From NCBI GenBank assembly GCA_016219455.1, contig JACRMZ010000008.1, positions 1 to 16,802 of the forward strand: a stretch of 16,802 nucleotides of DNA, given 5' to 3'. This DNA comes from Candidatus Aenigmatarchaeota archaeon. GTDB lineage: Archaea > Aenigmatarchaeota > Aenigmatarchaeia > PWEA01 > JACRMZ01. The notes under the pieces were generated by a model. It was not told the DNA's origin, made no database searches, and worked only from the letters and a program-made list of their open reading frames with translations. Position 1 is the first letter of the stretch; each line of letters begins with the position of its first letter. Positions 1 through 6,815 of this stretch are shown piece after piece. Both the position numbers and the translations under genes were made by a program.

Positions 1-537
1 AATAACCGCTTCCATCTGGCCATTATCAAGGGAAGAACCCTCTTTGGGGTAAACAAACGCCAGCCTTTCCTTTTCTGATGGCACGGGGGCCCCTGAGGTG
101 CCAAACACCAATGATGCCATGAATACCGCGATAACAACGACGGCCAGCACCACCTTCCCGCGGCTTTCTATTTTAACCCTTTCCCCTGACTGGCTCTCCG
201 ATGTAAGGTAGAGATAAATCGAGATTCCCAAAAAACCAATGTCCCTTATTACGGGCAGTATGCCAAGCGAAACTATTGTTGCGCCAAGTATGATGGCAGA
301 AAAAAGGGACGCACGGCGCAGGTAGAACCCTGTTATTATGCAAACTCCCAATGCAGCCTCTATTATTCCCAATGAGACCATGAAAATCCTCAGCAAATCC
401 TGGCTAAAGAACGGTGTTGCGTACTGCGGCACCCACATGTACCAATAGGCGGTGTTGACAAGCTTGTCTATTCCGAACCAGATGAAGACTGATCCCAGGG
501 AAGCCCTCAGGAAAACTACCGGGTTTATTTTTTCCAC
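1..537 (-). CDS. DoxX-like membrane protein, C-terminus cut by window edge
   Basis: This gene is open to the left edge, so only the first 179 residues are visible. The translation from a GTG at 537 begins V/M-EKINPVVFLRASLGSVFIWFG and shows four hydrophobic segments (about residues 8-28, 45-68, 74-96 and 100-113). The pattern resembles the DoxX/MauE-type small membrane proteins. A fifth helix (about 131-150) is then followed by a polar segment that should be extracytoplasmic, so the protein is longer than a plain DoxX. An in-frame TTG at 549 is an alternative start that would overlap the end of the upstream metalloregulator gene; with GTG 537 the genes are 4 nt apart. Either way it looks co-transcribed with the regulator, which suggests a link to metal or redox homeostasis. 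That role is inference; DoxX-like proteins have diverse and poorly defined functions. Confidence 0.6.
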   Translation of the reverse strand, partial: MEKINPVVFLRASLGSVFIWFGIDKLVNTAYWYMWVPQYATPFFSQDLLRIFMVSLGIIEAALGVCIITGFYLRRASLFSAIILGATIVSLGILPVIRDIGFLGISIYLYLTSESQSGERVKIESRGKVVLAVVVIAVFMASLVFGTSGAPVPSEKERLAFVYPKEGSSLDNGQMEAVI

Positions 538-541
538 AAAA

Positions 542-970
542 TCACTCAAGCATTGATGGGTTCTTCTTCGCCTTGTCCATGAATCTCGCTATCCTCTCTA
601 TTGTCTGCGGCGAGACATGGTGCTCAAAACCTTCGACGTCCTTGTTGGCAATCTCGTCGCTAACCCCTAATATTTTAAGGAAGTCTGTGAGTATCTCGTG
701 CTTCTTGATCACAGAGCGGGCAGCGGTTTCGCCTGACTTAGTCATTGCAATGCCGCGGTGCTTTTCATATATTATCAACCCGTCTCCGTGCAGCCTCTGA
801 AGCATTTTCGTCACTGTGGGTGGTTTCTTATGAAGATTGTCGGCGATGTCTATTGTCCTTGCATATCCCTTCTGCCTGATAAGCTCATAGATGACTTCTA
901 TGTAGTCCTCTATCCTATCGGACTTCCTTTCCCGTCGGTGGGCCATGCTTAACGCCTGCAGATTAACCAT
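542..970 (-). CDS. mntR: MntR/DtxR-family metal-dependent transcriptional regulator
   Basis: A 142-residue cytoplasmic metalloregulator. It has an N-terminal winged helix (about 22-85; recognition region near PPTVTKMLQRL, wing near YEKHRG) and a helical metal-binding/dimerisation domain (about 86-130). All six metal ligands known from Bacillus MntR can be matched here: D22 and E25 (EDYIEVIYE), H91 (KKHE), and E113, E116, H117 (DVEGFEHH). There is no SH3-like third domain, so it is MntR-sized rather than DtxR/IdeR-sized. It would be expected to repress or switch metal-uptake genes when Mn(II), or possibly Fe(II), is bound. A TATA box at 990-999 lies about 25 bases before the ATG at 970, fitting a leaderless mRNA; Met9 (ATG at 946) is a less likely start. 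A palindrome overlapping that TATA box suggests autoregulation. The gene is divergent from a multicopper oxidase/ZIP pair. Confidence 0.87.
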   Translation of the reverse strand: MVNLQALSMAHRRERKSDRIEDYIEVIYELIRQKGYARTIDIADNLHKKPPTVTKMLQRLHGDGLIIYEKHRGIAMTKSGETAARSVIKKHEILTDFLKILGVSDEIANKDVEGFEHHVSPQTIERIARFMDKAKKNPSMLE

Positions 971-989
971 GTTTATATTTGGATTCGAA

Positions 990-999
990 TATATTTAAA
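990..999 (-). promoter_or_regulatory. TATA box of the mntR-like gene
   Basis: On the minus strand this reads TTTAAATATA, centred about 25 bases before the ATG at 970. This is the spacing of an archaeal TATA box for a leaderless transcript. It partly overlaps the palindrome at 997-1016. Confidence 0.6.
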
Positions 1000-1016
1000 T
1001 TAGATGCAGCTAATTT
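997..1016. promoter_or_regulatory. 20-bp palindrome, candidate MntR/DtxR operator
   Basis: The sequence AAATTAGATGCAGCTAATTT is a perfect inverted repeat except for one mismatched base pair (the A and G flanking the central TGCA). Its TTAG...CTAA half-sites resemble the dyads bound by DtxR-family repressors. It overlaps the upstream edge of the mntR TATA box (BRE position), so bound protein could block TBP/TFB there. It lies 31 or more bases upstream of the oxidase TATA box, so control of that gene is less certain. The structure is seen directly; binding is inferred. Confidence 0.55.
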
Positions 1017-1046
1017 TTTTAGATGAAACGTATAATAGTAGATATG

Positions 1047-1055
1047 TTTAAATAT
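1047..1055 (+). promoter_or_regulatory. TATA box of the multicopper oxidase gene
   Basis: TTTAAATAT, centred 26 bases before the ATG at 1077. This spacing predicts a leaderless mRNA starting at that ATG. It argues against the in-frame ATG at 1023, which lies upstream of the promoter element. Confidence 0.6.
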
Positions 1056-1076
1056 GCCCATCACGGTAGTATCCTT

Positions 1077-1985
1077 ATGGATAGCAAAAAAACTATTGCG
1101 ATGCTTATCGCGGTGTCTTTTGTTGTTTTCAGCGCGTCTTTCCTTGCAACGGGACAAGCCAAAACTGAAACCCACGAAGTGTATACGGGCATCTTCAACC
1201 CGCATGTGGCGCGCCCTGAGCCTGCCGCCAACGGCATAAGAGAGGTAACTGTCGTAGCAGAAGATGCCAAACACGAAGTCTACCCTGGGGTTTTCATGGA
1301 TGCCTGGACACTCAACGGGACGGTGCCAGGTCCGACACTCACTGCAATTGAGGGAGAGACCATAAGGATAAAGTTCATTAACAATGGAAAACGCCCTCAA
1401 ACTCTCCATTTCCACGGCATCCATGAATTGAGATACGACGGCGTCCATGAAGTCATAGCTCCGGGTAAAAGCTACATTTATGAGCTGAAGACCGAACCCC
1501 CGGGAATGTATATTTACCATTCACATGTTTTCTCCATAACAGAGAAGGACTCGCGGGGTTATTTCGGGTCATTGATAGTTTACACCAAGGCCAAGCTGCC
1601 GCCAGCAAAGGAGCTGGTCTTGTTCCAGCAGTTTATAGATACGGACGGTGATTTTGACGAGGCGGAGTTCTACGCGTTCAACGGCCGTGCCGACTATTAC
1701 ATGAACCATCCAATCGAAATAAAGGCAAACGAAACCGTAAGGATATACCTTGCAAACATCAACATCGCAGAGCCTTCAGTCCTTCATGTCCACGCAAACG
1801 TGTTCAGGGAGTACGGCCCTATCGGCTTTGACAGGAACTATGTCCTCAACGATGCCTCGCTGGTGGGGTGGGGACAGAGGAAGATAATAGAGTTCTCGTA
1901 CGCTACCCCTGGCCTTTACATGTTCCACGACCACATAGGCGAGCATTTGGAGCGTGGAATGCGCGGATGGTTCAAGGTGGCATGA
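1077..1985 (+). CDS. Exported two-domain multicopper-oxidase-like protein lacking all cysteines
   Basis: A 302-residue protein. Residues 1-28 form a signal peptide (DSKK, then a hydrophobic stretch, then a small-residue cleavage region near GQA), so it acts outside the membrane. Two cupredoxin domains carry the four multicopper-oxidase copper motifs: HFHG (H111, H113), HSH (H148, H150), HVH (H237, H239) and HDHIGEHLERGM (H284, H286, H290, M295). The eight histidines expected for the type 2/type 3 trinuclear centre are present. The last motif reads HDH where blue oxidases have HCH, and there is no cysteine anywhere in the protein, so a classical type 1 copper site cannot form. The start at 1077 is chosen for the TATA spacing and because it exposes the signal peptide; an ATG at 1023 is in frame. 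The stop overlaps the start of the ZIP transporter gene, implying one operon. A role in metal oxidation or copper handling is inferred. Confidence 0.82.
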   Translation: MDSKKTIAMLIAVSFVVFSASFLATGQAKTETHEVYTGIFNPHVARPEPAANGIREVTVVAEDAKHEVYPGVFMDAWTLNGTVPGPTLTAIEGETIRIKFINNGKRPQTLHFHGIHELRYDGVHEVIAPGKSYIYELKTEPPGMYIYHSHVFSITEKDSRGYFGSLIVYTKAKLPPAKELVLFQQFIDTDGDFDEAEFYAFNGRADYYMNHPIEIKANETVRIYLANINIAEPSVLHVHANVFREYGPIGFDRNYVLNDASLVGWGQRKIIEFSYATPGLYMFHDHIGEHLERGMRGWFKVA

Positions 1986-3136
1986 TGCGCTCCAAATATA
2001 TTGCCATTATCGTTGGCATTTTCGCAGTGGCATTCTTCCTTAATCCGCCGATGTTCTCTTTCCTTATTCCGCAGCCACTTGGCGGAACAATACTTCCTGA
2101 AATAAGCATATACCGCATGGAGTTCCGGGAAGGCGTTATTGTTGCAAAAGTGATGAACACCGGCCCGGTTGATGTTGATATTGGAGCTGTTCAGGTTGGC
2201 GGACCGCATCCTGCGGGACTGGTGAGCTATGTCATAGACAACTCCCACGTTCCCCGGCTCGGCCACTCCACAATAAAGATACCGTATGATTGGACAGAAG
2301 GCCTTCCATACAAAGTAAAGCTAGTTATTTCAGACGGCACGGCATTTGAGTCAAGCGCCATAATAGCCTCCCTGACACCGTCCTTTGGCATCGCAACTCT
2401 CTGGACATCCATCCTTCTCGGCCTGTATATAGGCGTCATACCAGTCCTTCTTGGAATGCTGCCATTTGATGCTTTCAGAAAAATGAAAAAGGACTGGATA
2501 ACGTTCTTCTCGGCGTTCTCCGCAGGCGTTCTTGCTTTCCTTCTCATAGACACTGTGCACGAAGGCTCTGAGTTTGCAGCGAGGCTGCCGATACATCTTG
2601 GGCCCGTAATCTTCATTGGGGGCATTGCCGCAGGCGTTGCCATTCTCGTTTACATTTCCAAAACACGCGGCGGGAAAGGCGAGAAAACCCCATTCATGAT
2701 ATCATATCTCATAGCTCTTGGAATCGGCGTTCATAACCTCGGCGAAGGGCTTGCCGTTGGCGCATCTTTTGCCCAGGGGCTGGCCTCGCTTGGGACGCTT
2801 CTTGTTGTCGGCTTTGCGCTCCACAACCTTTCAGAGGGCATAGCAATAATGTCTCCGTTGCTCTCAGAGCAGGGAAGTCTGAAGCAAAAACTCCTCGAGA
2901 TGGGGCTTATCGCGGGAATCCCCACAATACTTGGCGTTGTCCTTGGATTCAGCTTCTATTCCGACGCGTTGGCAACGCTGTTCTTCGGGCTTGCTGCAGC
3001 GGCAATCCTCTATGTTGTAGTTGAGATCCTAAGGCACGCTCCGAAGTCCGAGGAAAATTGGCTCTACTCCGGCATTCTAGCGGGCTTTTTCGCGATGTAC
3101 ATAACGGGAGCGCTGGTGAAGCTTCTCGTTGGCTAG
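1985..3136 (+). CDS. ZIP-family metal transporter with extracytoplasmic beta domain
   Basis: A 383-residue membrane protein. Residues 5-29 form an N-terminal anchor/signal helix. Residues ~36-130 form a beta-rich Ig/CARDB-like stretch (VMNTGPVDVDIGAVQV, then a IPYDW turn). From ~135 on is the ZIP core, with the metal-site motifs HNLGEG (250-255) and HNLSEG (280-285) in adjacent helices and a polar loop at 224-237. ZIP proteins carry Zn(II), Fe(II) or Mn(II) into the cytoplasm; the substrate cannot be read from sequence. An adjacent ATG at 1982 is also in frame. The ATG at 1985 is preferred because GGTGG ends four bases before it, but 1982 would give an ATGA overlap with the oxidase gene. Coupling to the oxidase recalls the functional pairing of ferroxidase and permease in other organisms, by analogy only. 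Confidence 0.85.
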   Translation: MRSKYIAIIVGIFAVAFFLNPPMFSFLIPQPLGGTILPEISIYRMEFREGVIVAKVMNTGPVDVDIGAVQVGGPHPAGLVSYVIDNSHVPRLGHSTIKIPYDWTEGLPYKVKLVISDGTAFESSAIIASLTPSFGIATLWTSILLGLYIGVIPVLLGMLPFDAFRKMKKDWITFFSAFSAGVLAFLLIDTVHEGSEFAARLPIHLGPVIFIGGIAAGVAILVYISKTRGGKGEKTPFMISYLIALGIGVHNLGEGLAVGASFAQGLASLGTLLVVGFALHNLSEGIAIMSPLLSEQGSLKQKLLEMGLIAGIPTILGVVLGFSFYSDALATLFFGLAAAAILYVVVEILRHAPKSEENWLYSGILAGFFAMYITGALVKLLVG

Positions 3137-3144
3137 TATTTATT
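3137..3144 (+). promoter_or_regulatory. TATA box of the PPOX-fold gene
   Basis: TATTTATT, beginning directly after the ZIP stop codon and centred 26 bases before the ATG at 3167. It predicts a separate leaderless transcript for the downstream gene. Confidence 0.55.
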
Positions 3145-3166
3145 CGTTGCAAACCTGTAACTGCAA

Positions 3167-3586
3167 ATGGACAACGCGCTGACTAAGGAAGAGCTGGAAA
3201 AACTGTATGACGAACCGAATATTGCCATCATCGGGACGGTGAAAACCGGCTCTCCCCACATGGTTCCCGTGTGGTTCACATACGACGGGAAGCATTTCTA
3301 CGTCGCCACGTCGGAAACGCAAAAAGTCCGGAACCTGAGGAAAGACCCCCACGTGACCCTTTTGATTGCATCCAAGGACCATAGGAAGGTCGCCGTTATC
3401 GAAGGGAGCGCAGAAGTATACGACGACCACGGCGGCCAGCGCATAAAATTCCTCGCATCGCGCTATATGCCTGACCGCGTTACACGGGAGAAGTTTGTAG
3501 AGTTCATAATGACAATGAAACGGCTGATAATAAAAATAACGCCAAAAAAAACAATAAGCTGGGACATGGGGAAGAGAGTCCTTTGA
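3167..3586 (+). CDS. PPOX-class (pyridoxamine 5'-phosphate oxidase-like) flavin/F420-binding protein
   Basis: A 139-residue soluble protein with the split beta-barrel signature of the PNPOx-like superfamily. The N-terminal IAIIGTVKTGSPHMVPVWF strand pair is followed by GKHFYVATSETQKVRNLRKDPHVTLLI, typical of small FMN- or F420-dependent members. There is no sign of a full PdxH active site, and the length fits the short, single-domain group, in which a dimer binds the cofactor at its interface. The substrate is unknown; family members include F420-dependent reductases, haem-utilisation proteins and general flavin reductases. It lies 30 nt beyond the ZIP gene but has its own TATA box, so a functional link with the metal locus is not established. 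Confidence 0.75.
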   Translation: MDNALTKEELEKLYDEPNIAIIGTVKTGSPHMVPVWFTYDGKHFYVATSETQKVRNLRKDPHVTLLIASKDHRKVAVIEGSAEVYDDHGGQRIKFLASRYMPDRVTREKFVEFIMTMKRLIIKITPKKTISWDMGKRVL

Positions 3587-3634
3587 TAGCTAAAATCTTT
3601 CGCATTTGTCAACATAACAAATAACAGTCCCTTT

Positions 3635-3652
3635 AAGATGTTGCGTCATCTT
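3635..3652. terminator. Weak hairpin between convergent genes
   Basis: AAGATG and CATCTT form a six-base stem around a six-base loop, inside the 81-base gap between two convergent genes. No strong T-run follows on either strand, so a terminator role is only possible. The rest of the gap holds nothing recognisable. Confidence 0.2.
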
Positions 3653-3667
3653 CTCACGGCTTAATAT

Positions 3668-4042
3668 TCATTTGTTTAAATCGATTTTTATCGGGAAGTT
3701 TAGTTCCTCGTCATCACAAGATGATTCCTTCCCTGTTTTATCGTCATATGAAGACCTCTTGGGTATTTTCCTGTAAACGTCACACTCCATTTTGTAAACA
3801 TGTGATGTATTTGGTATCCAACCGGTGCTTTTTGCCAACATGACCAAATCCTCATTCTCAAGCGACTTGTCGTCAAAAACCTTTTGCTGTATTTTTTCTC
3901 TGGCTTTAACTTCCGTTTTCGGCTTATCTGATTGATAATTGCATTCCTCAGATGCATAAACGCTTGCCAGCGGCCCCTCTACATCGTAACCGCGGAGCAC
4001 GTTCAAATCATCTATAATCGGAATGTTCTTTGTGCGTGACAT
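3668..4042 (-). CDS. Hypothetical small acidic protein
   Basis: A 124-residue protein that I do not recognise. It is hydrophilic and charged, with many Asp/Glu/Lys residues, no membrane segment and no signal peptide. Three cysteines (EECN, MECD and SSCDD) are scattered, with no CxxC pair. A TATA box lies about 27 bases before the ATG at 4042, overlapping the stop codon of the Rad50-like gene, which supports this start and a real leaderless gene. The coding sequence is AT-richer than its neighbours, suggesting a recent, lineage-specific or acquired gene. It is the last gene of the long minus-strand run and converges on the PPOX-fold gene. No function can be assigned. Confidence 0.55.
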   Translation of the reverse strand: MSRTKNIPIIDDLNVLRGYDVEGPLASVYASEECNYQSDKPKTEVKAREKIQQKVFDDKSLENEDLVMLAKSTGWIPNTSHVYKMECDVYRKIPKRSSYDDKTGKESSCDDEELNFPIKIDLNK

Positions 4043-4065
4043 GTACCTACTACTCGATGATAAAG

Positions 4066-4073
4066 TATTTATA
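4066..4073 (-). promoter_or_regulatory. TATA box of the small acidic protein gene
   Basis: TATAAATA on the minus strand, centred about 27 bases before the ATG at 4042. It overlaps the last codons and the TAA of the Rad50-like gene. Confidence 0.5.
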
Positions 4074-6066
4074 CTGTTTCCGGACCAACAAGCATCTCGA
4101 CCTTGGTTGCATCTCCCTTTCCCTTGTCCCTCTCCAGCCGGTAAAGATAACCTGTGACAGCGTCCTCAAGCCGTTCATCGTGCGTTATGAGGAATATCTG
4201 CTCCACCAATGATGATGCTTTTTCCCTCAGCAATATCGCCAAACTCTCCACTGTCTTTGAATCGAGATTGTGGGTTGGCTCATCCAGAACAAGCCACCTG
4301 AGGTTTGGCGCAAGCGCAAGCGAAAATGCGATGCGAAGCGCAAGGCATGCAGTGCTTCTTTCGCCGCCAGAAGCAAGGTCTATGTGGGACCATCCGTCTT
4401 TTCTGAGCAGCTCAAGCTCATAATCGCCAGACACTATTGACAGCCGCGCAGATGAGAAATCACCGTACGGGTAGATGTATTCCCATATCCTTGCCATCGA
4501 GTCATTCACGTCATCTATGAAAATTCTCCTAAGCTCCTCCTGCGTTGAAACCAGTGAAGAATTGAACGACTTTAGCTCCGACACTAGGAGAGCTAGCGTT
4601 TCTATTTCTCGCTTCATTTCCTCCATCAGCGCCTTCCTTTCCATTATTATTTTAAGCGAAGCCTCTTTTTCAGAAAGTATCGACTTGAGCGAGCGCAGCC
4701 GTTCGGAAAGTGCGCTCTCCTGCTTCACTAAAGATTCCCTTTCCGATACTTTCTCCCGCAGGGCCTCCCTTTGCCATCCGGAGTCAAGTGACTGAAGGGC
4801 TCTCTTCTTCTCCATTACCGAGTTTTCAAGCCTTGAGATATCCCCTTGGATGGTTCCCTTTCTCATCATGTCCCTTTCCGACTGGAGGGATTTTCTCATC
4901 TCTGCTTCAAGTGAAGCCCGCTCTTTTTCGAGTGTGTTTCTCTCCGCATTCATGTTAGATGCCTCTTTTTGCAAGTGTGTCAAGCGCCGTTCTATCCTAT
5001 CTTTCTCCTCGTCAAACTCAAGGGCAAGTGTCCCCTTGTGGGCTTCGTCAAGCTCACGAAGGCATACGGGGCATTTGCTCATTGATGAGATTTTCTCCTT
5101 GCTCTTGTCCAGCTCCTTCTTCCGTAGGTTAAGTGAGCCTATCTCTGAGCGCGCATCCGTTTCCAATGTGGAAAGCTTCCCAATCCTGTTGCCCATCCCC
5201 AAGACGGCTTCATCCAGCTCCTTTGAGCTTCTCACAGCATCAATCCTCAAAGAGGCTATTTCCTTCCTAAGCGCCTCAAGTGCACCCTCTTCCCGTCCCA
5301 TGGAAGCTTTAATCGCCTCGGACTTGGATATCTTCTCCTCAAGTTCCAGTGTCTCCTTCTCGATTGATTTGAGTTCTGAGCGTTTCCTTGCTGTTTCTTC
5401 TTCAAGGCCCTTCCTCTCATCCATTGACCGGTTTATCTCCTCCTCAAGTGTCTTCTCCCGCTTGATGTCAACTCCACGCTCAATGTCATCAAGGAGCTTC
5501 CTTTCATCGCGCCCCCCGGCCTCGAACCTGTTGGAAACGGAAACGCAATTCTGCCTTGCTTCCTCAAAAAGATCTATCTTCAGAAGGTTGTCTATTATCC
5601 TCATCCTTTGCCCCTTGGGTATTGTAAGGAAAAAATCCAGCCTGTCCTGCTCGGAGTAAACGGCCCTTGAAAAAAGCTCATAATCCATTTTCAGTATATC
5701 GCAGACAGACTTTGTGACTGGAGCCGGGCCCGTCTCAATGAGCTTGCCTGCTTCCCTCAAATCGGCCTTTGTCCCCTTTCTTTTCTCTATTGTCCGCGAG
5801 ACTGAGTAGTTTTTTCCATCTGCGGAAAATGAGACTTCGACAAACGCGTTCTTCATCTCCTGCGGAGAGGACATCACGACGTCGTCAAGCGAAAGTTTCT
5901 TTGCCTTAAGCGACGGGAAGGTTCCATAAAGCGCAAACGAGATGGCGTCGAGTACGGAGGATTTTCCAGAGCCCATTATGCCGATAAGGGCATTGGTTCC
6001 TCTATCAAAAGTGAACACGGAGTCCATGTGCGACCTCCACCTCTGCATCCTCACGCCTGTTATCAT
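4069..6066 (-). CDS. rad50: Rad50-like SMC-family ATPase with zinc hook and short coiled coil
   Basis: A 665-residue DNA double-strand-break repair ATPase. It has an N-terminal Walker A (GIMGSGKS, 29-36), a Q-loop (Q140, YSEQDRLDFFL), a first coiled coil (~165-328), the zinc hook CPVC (332-335), a second coiled coil (~336-510), the ABC signature LASGGERS (564-571), Walker B WLVLDEP (591-597) with D-loop HNLD, and an H-loop (ITHD, 627-630). The order and the CxxC hook identify Rad50 rather than SMC. Rad50 normally works with the Mre11 nuclease, tethering and processing DNA ends. The protein is short for an archaeal Rad50 (often 850-900 residues), mostly because the coiled coils are short. Its ATG overlaps the stop of the amidohydrolase gene (ATGA), with GGTGA just upstream. 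No mre11 is in the window. Confidence 0.88.
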   Translation of the reverse strand: MITGVRMQRWRSHMDSVFTFDRGTNALIGIMGSGKSSVLDAISFALYGTFPSLKAKKLSLDDVVMSSPQEMKNAFVEVSFSADGKNYSVSRTIEKRKGTKADLREAGKLIETGPAPVTKSVCDILKMDYELFSRAVYSEQDRLDFFLTIPKGQRMRIIDNLLKIDLFEEARQNCVSVSNRFEAGGRDERKLLDDIERGVDIKREKTLEEEINRSMDERKGLEEETARKRSELKSIEKETLELEEKISKSEAIKASMGREEGALEALRKEIASLRIDAVRSSKELDEAVLGMGNRIGKLSTLETDARSEIGSLNLRKKELDKSKEKISSMSKCPVCLRELDEAHKGTLALEFDEEKDRIERRLTHLQKEASNMNAERNTLEKERASLEAEMRKSLQSERDMMRKGTIQGDISRLENSVMEKKRALQSLDSGWQREALREKVSERESLVKQESALSERLRSLKSILSEKEASLKIIMERKALMEEMKREIETLALLVSELKSFNSSLVSTQEELRRIFIDDVNDSMARIWEYIYPYGDFSSARLSIVSGDYELELLRKDGWSHIDLASGGERSTACLALRIAFSLALAPNLRWLVLDEPTHNLDSKTVESLAILLREKASSLVEQIFLITHDERLEDAVTGYLYRLERDKGKGDATKVEMLVGPETV

Positions 6067-6794
6067 TTCACCATTCCCCGCGTCGGGTCATTGTATTTTT
6101 TTGGATCCAAATCAAATACCCGTATTCCCTCATTGGTTCCCATCTCAACTAAGACAAGGTCCTTTTGGCGGAAAATCGGCCCTTTGGCAGATATTATCTG
6201 CCTCCTCGAAAATTTCCCGGGAGATGGAACAACAACTCTGCTTCTCCCGCCGCCGTATTGCCTACCGCCTTTCTGGAAAGAGCATGAATTGACATATATT
6301 ATAGGAACGTTTGTCTTCCTTGAAACATAGACGAGGCCGTTTTCCCATATCTCCCCGTAAGCCGGGCAATCCATCGAGACCACTATGATGAAACTGGCAC
6401 CCATACTAACTAGCCTTTCTGCCAAATCGCCGCCATAAAAATCCGCGCAAATGAGAACTCCAAAACGCACCCCCCTATACTTGAAAACATTCAGCTTCTT
6501 TCCCCTGGCGCGTTTTTCATTGTCCCATATCTTCATCTTGAAATGTCGTTTCACTTTTCCGTTTGGATAAGCCAACGTTGCAGCGTTTTTCCCGCCAATG
6601 GTCTCACCGTATATTATAAGCGCTTTTTTCCGCACAGCCTCGTTTACCATCTCCCTGCCGGAGCTGTTGAAAAATGGGTAGAGCTCCGGGAAGACTATGA
6701 TTTCTGCGTCCGCTTTACAGGCAAGGCGTGCTGCGTTTTTGACATCCTTTACCCTTTCCATAAAAACCTTTGGTTGTATGAGGGCTACGCGCAT
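6063..6794 (-). CDS. Nitrilase-superfamily (carbon-nitrogen hydrolase) protein
   Basis: A 243-residue cytoplasmic enzyme of the CN-hydrolase superfamily. The catalytic Glu-Lys-Cys set is visible: E37 in VFPEL, a Lys in FKMKIW (K86 or K88), and C116 in GVLICADFYG. Members cleave amides or nitriles through a cysteine thioester; the substrate here is not apparent from sequence. The start is placed at the ATG at 6794 (MRVALIQPK), where the beta strand typical of the family begins; a TTG at 6812 is in frame upstream but adds an untypical leader. The gene lies 21 nt after the ProRS stop and overlaps the Rad50 start by 4 nt, so the three are probably one transcript. Nothing in the sequence ties it to DNA repair. 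Confidence 0.8.
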   Translation of the reverse strand: MRVALIQPKVFMERVKDVKNAARLACKADAEIIVFPELYPFFNSSGREMVNEAVRKKALIIYGETIGGKNAATLAYPNGKVKRHFKMKIWDNEKRARGKKLNVFKYRGVRFGVLICADFYGGDLAERLVSMGASFIIVVSMDCPAYGEIWENGLVYVSRKTNVPIIYVNSCSFQKGGRQYGGGRSRVVVPSPGKFSRRQIISAKGPIFRQKDLVLVEMGTNEGIRVFDLDPKKYNDPTRGMVK

Positions 6795-6815
6795 AGCTAA
6801 AAATCGGCACAAAGG

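Noticed and set aside
1023..1079. Upstream in-frame ATG at 1023 as start of the oxidase-like protein
   Set aside because: It lies before the TATA box at 1047-1055 and would add a charged stretch ahead of the signal peptide; ATG 1077 fits both.
963..1520. Long open frame on the minus strand opposite the oxidase-like gene
   Set aside because: The translation has no family character and lies opposite a gene with clear copper motifs and a promoter. It is a shadow frame.
3668..4042. Acidic orphan as part of a toxin-antitoxin pair
   Set aside because: No partner gene is adjacent in the same orientation and no toxin or antitoxin motif is visible.
4850..5659. 269-residue Ser-rich open frame on the plus strand
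   Set aside because: It is antisense to the Rad50 coiled coil; the Ser/Phe bias is what complementing Glu/Lys/Arg codons produces.
6795..6812. TTG at 6812 as start of the nitrilase-family protein
   Set aside because: It adds six residues before the first family strand and has no ribosome binding site; ATG 6794 begins exactly at the typical MRVALIQ start.
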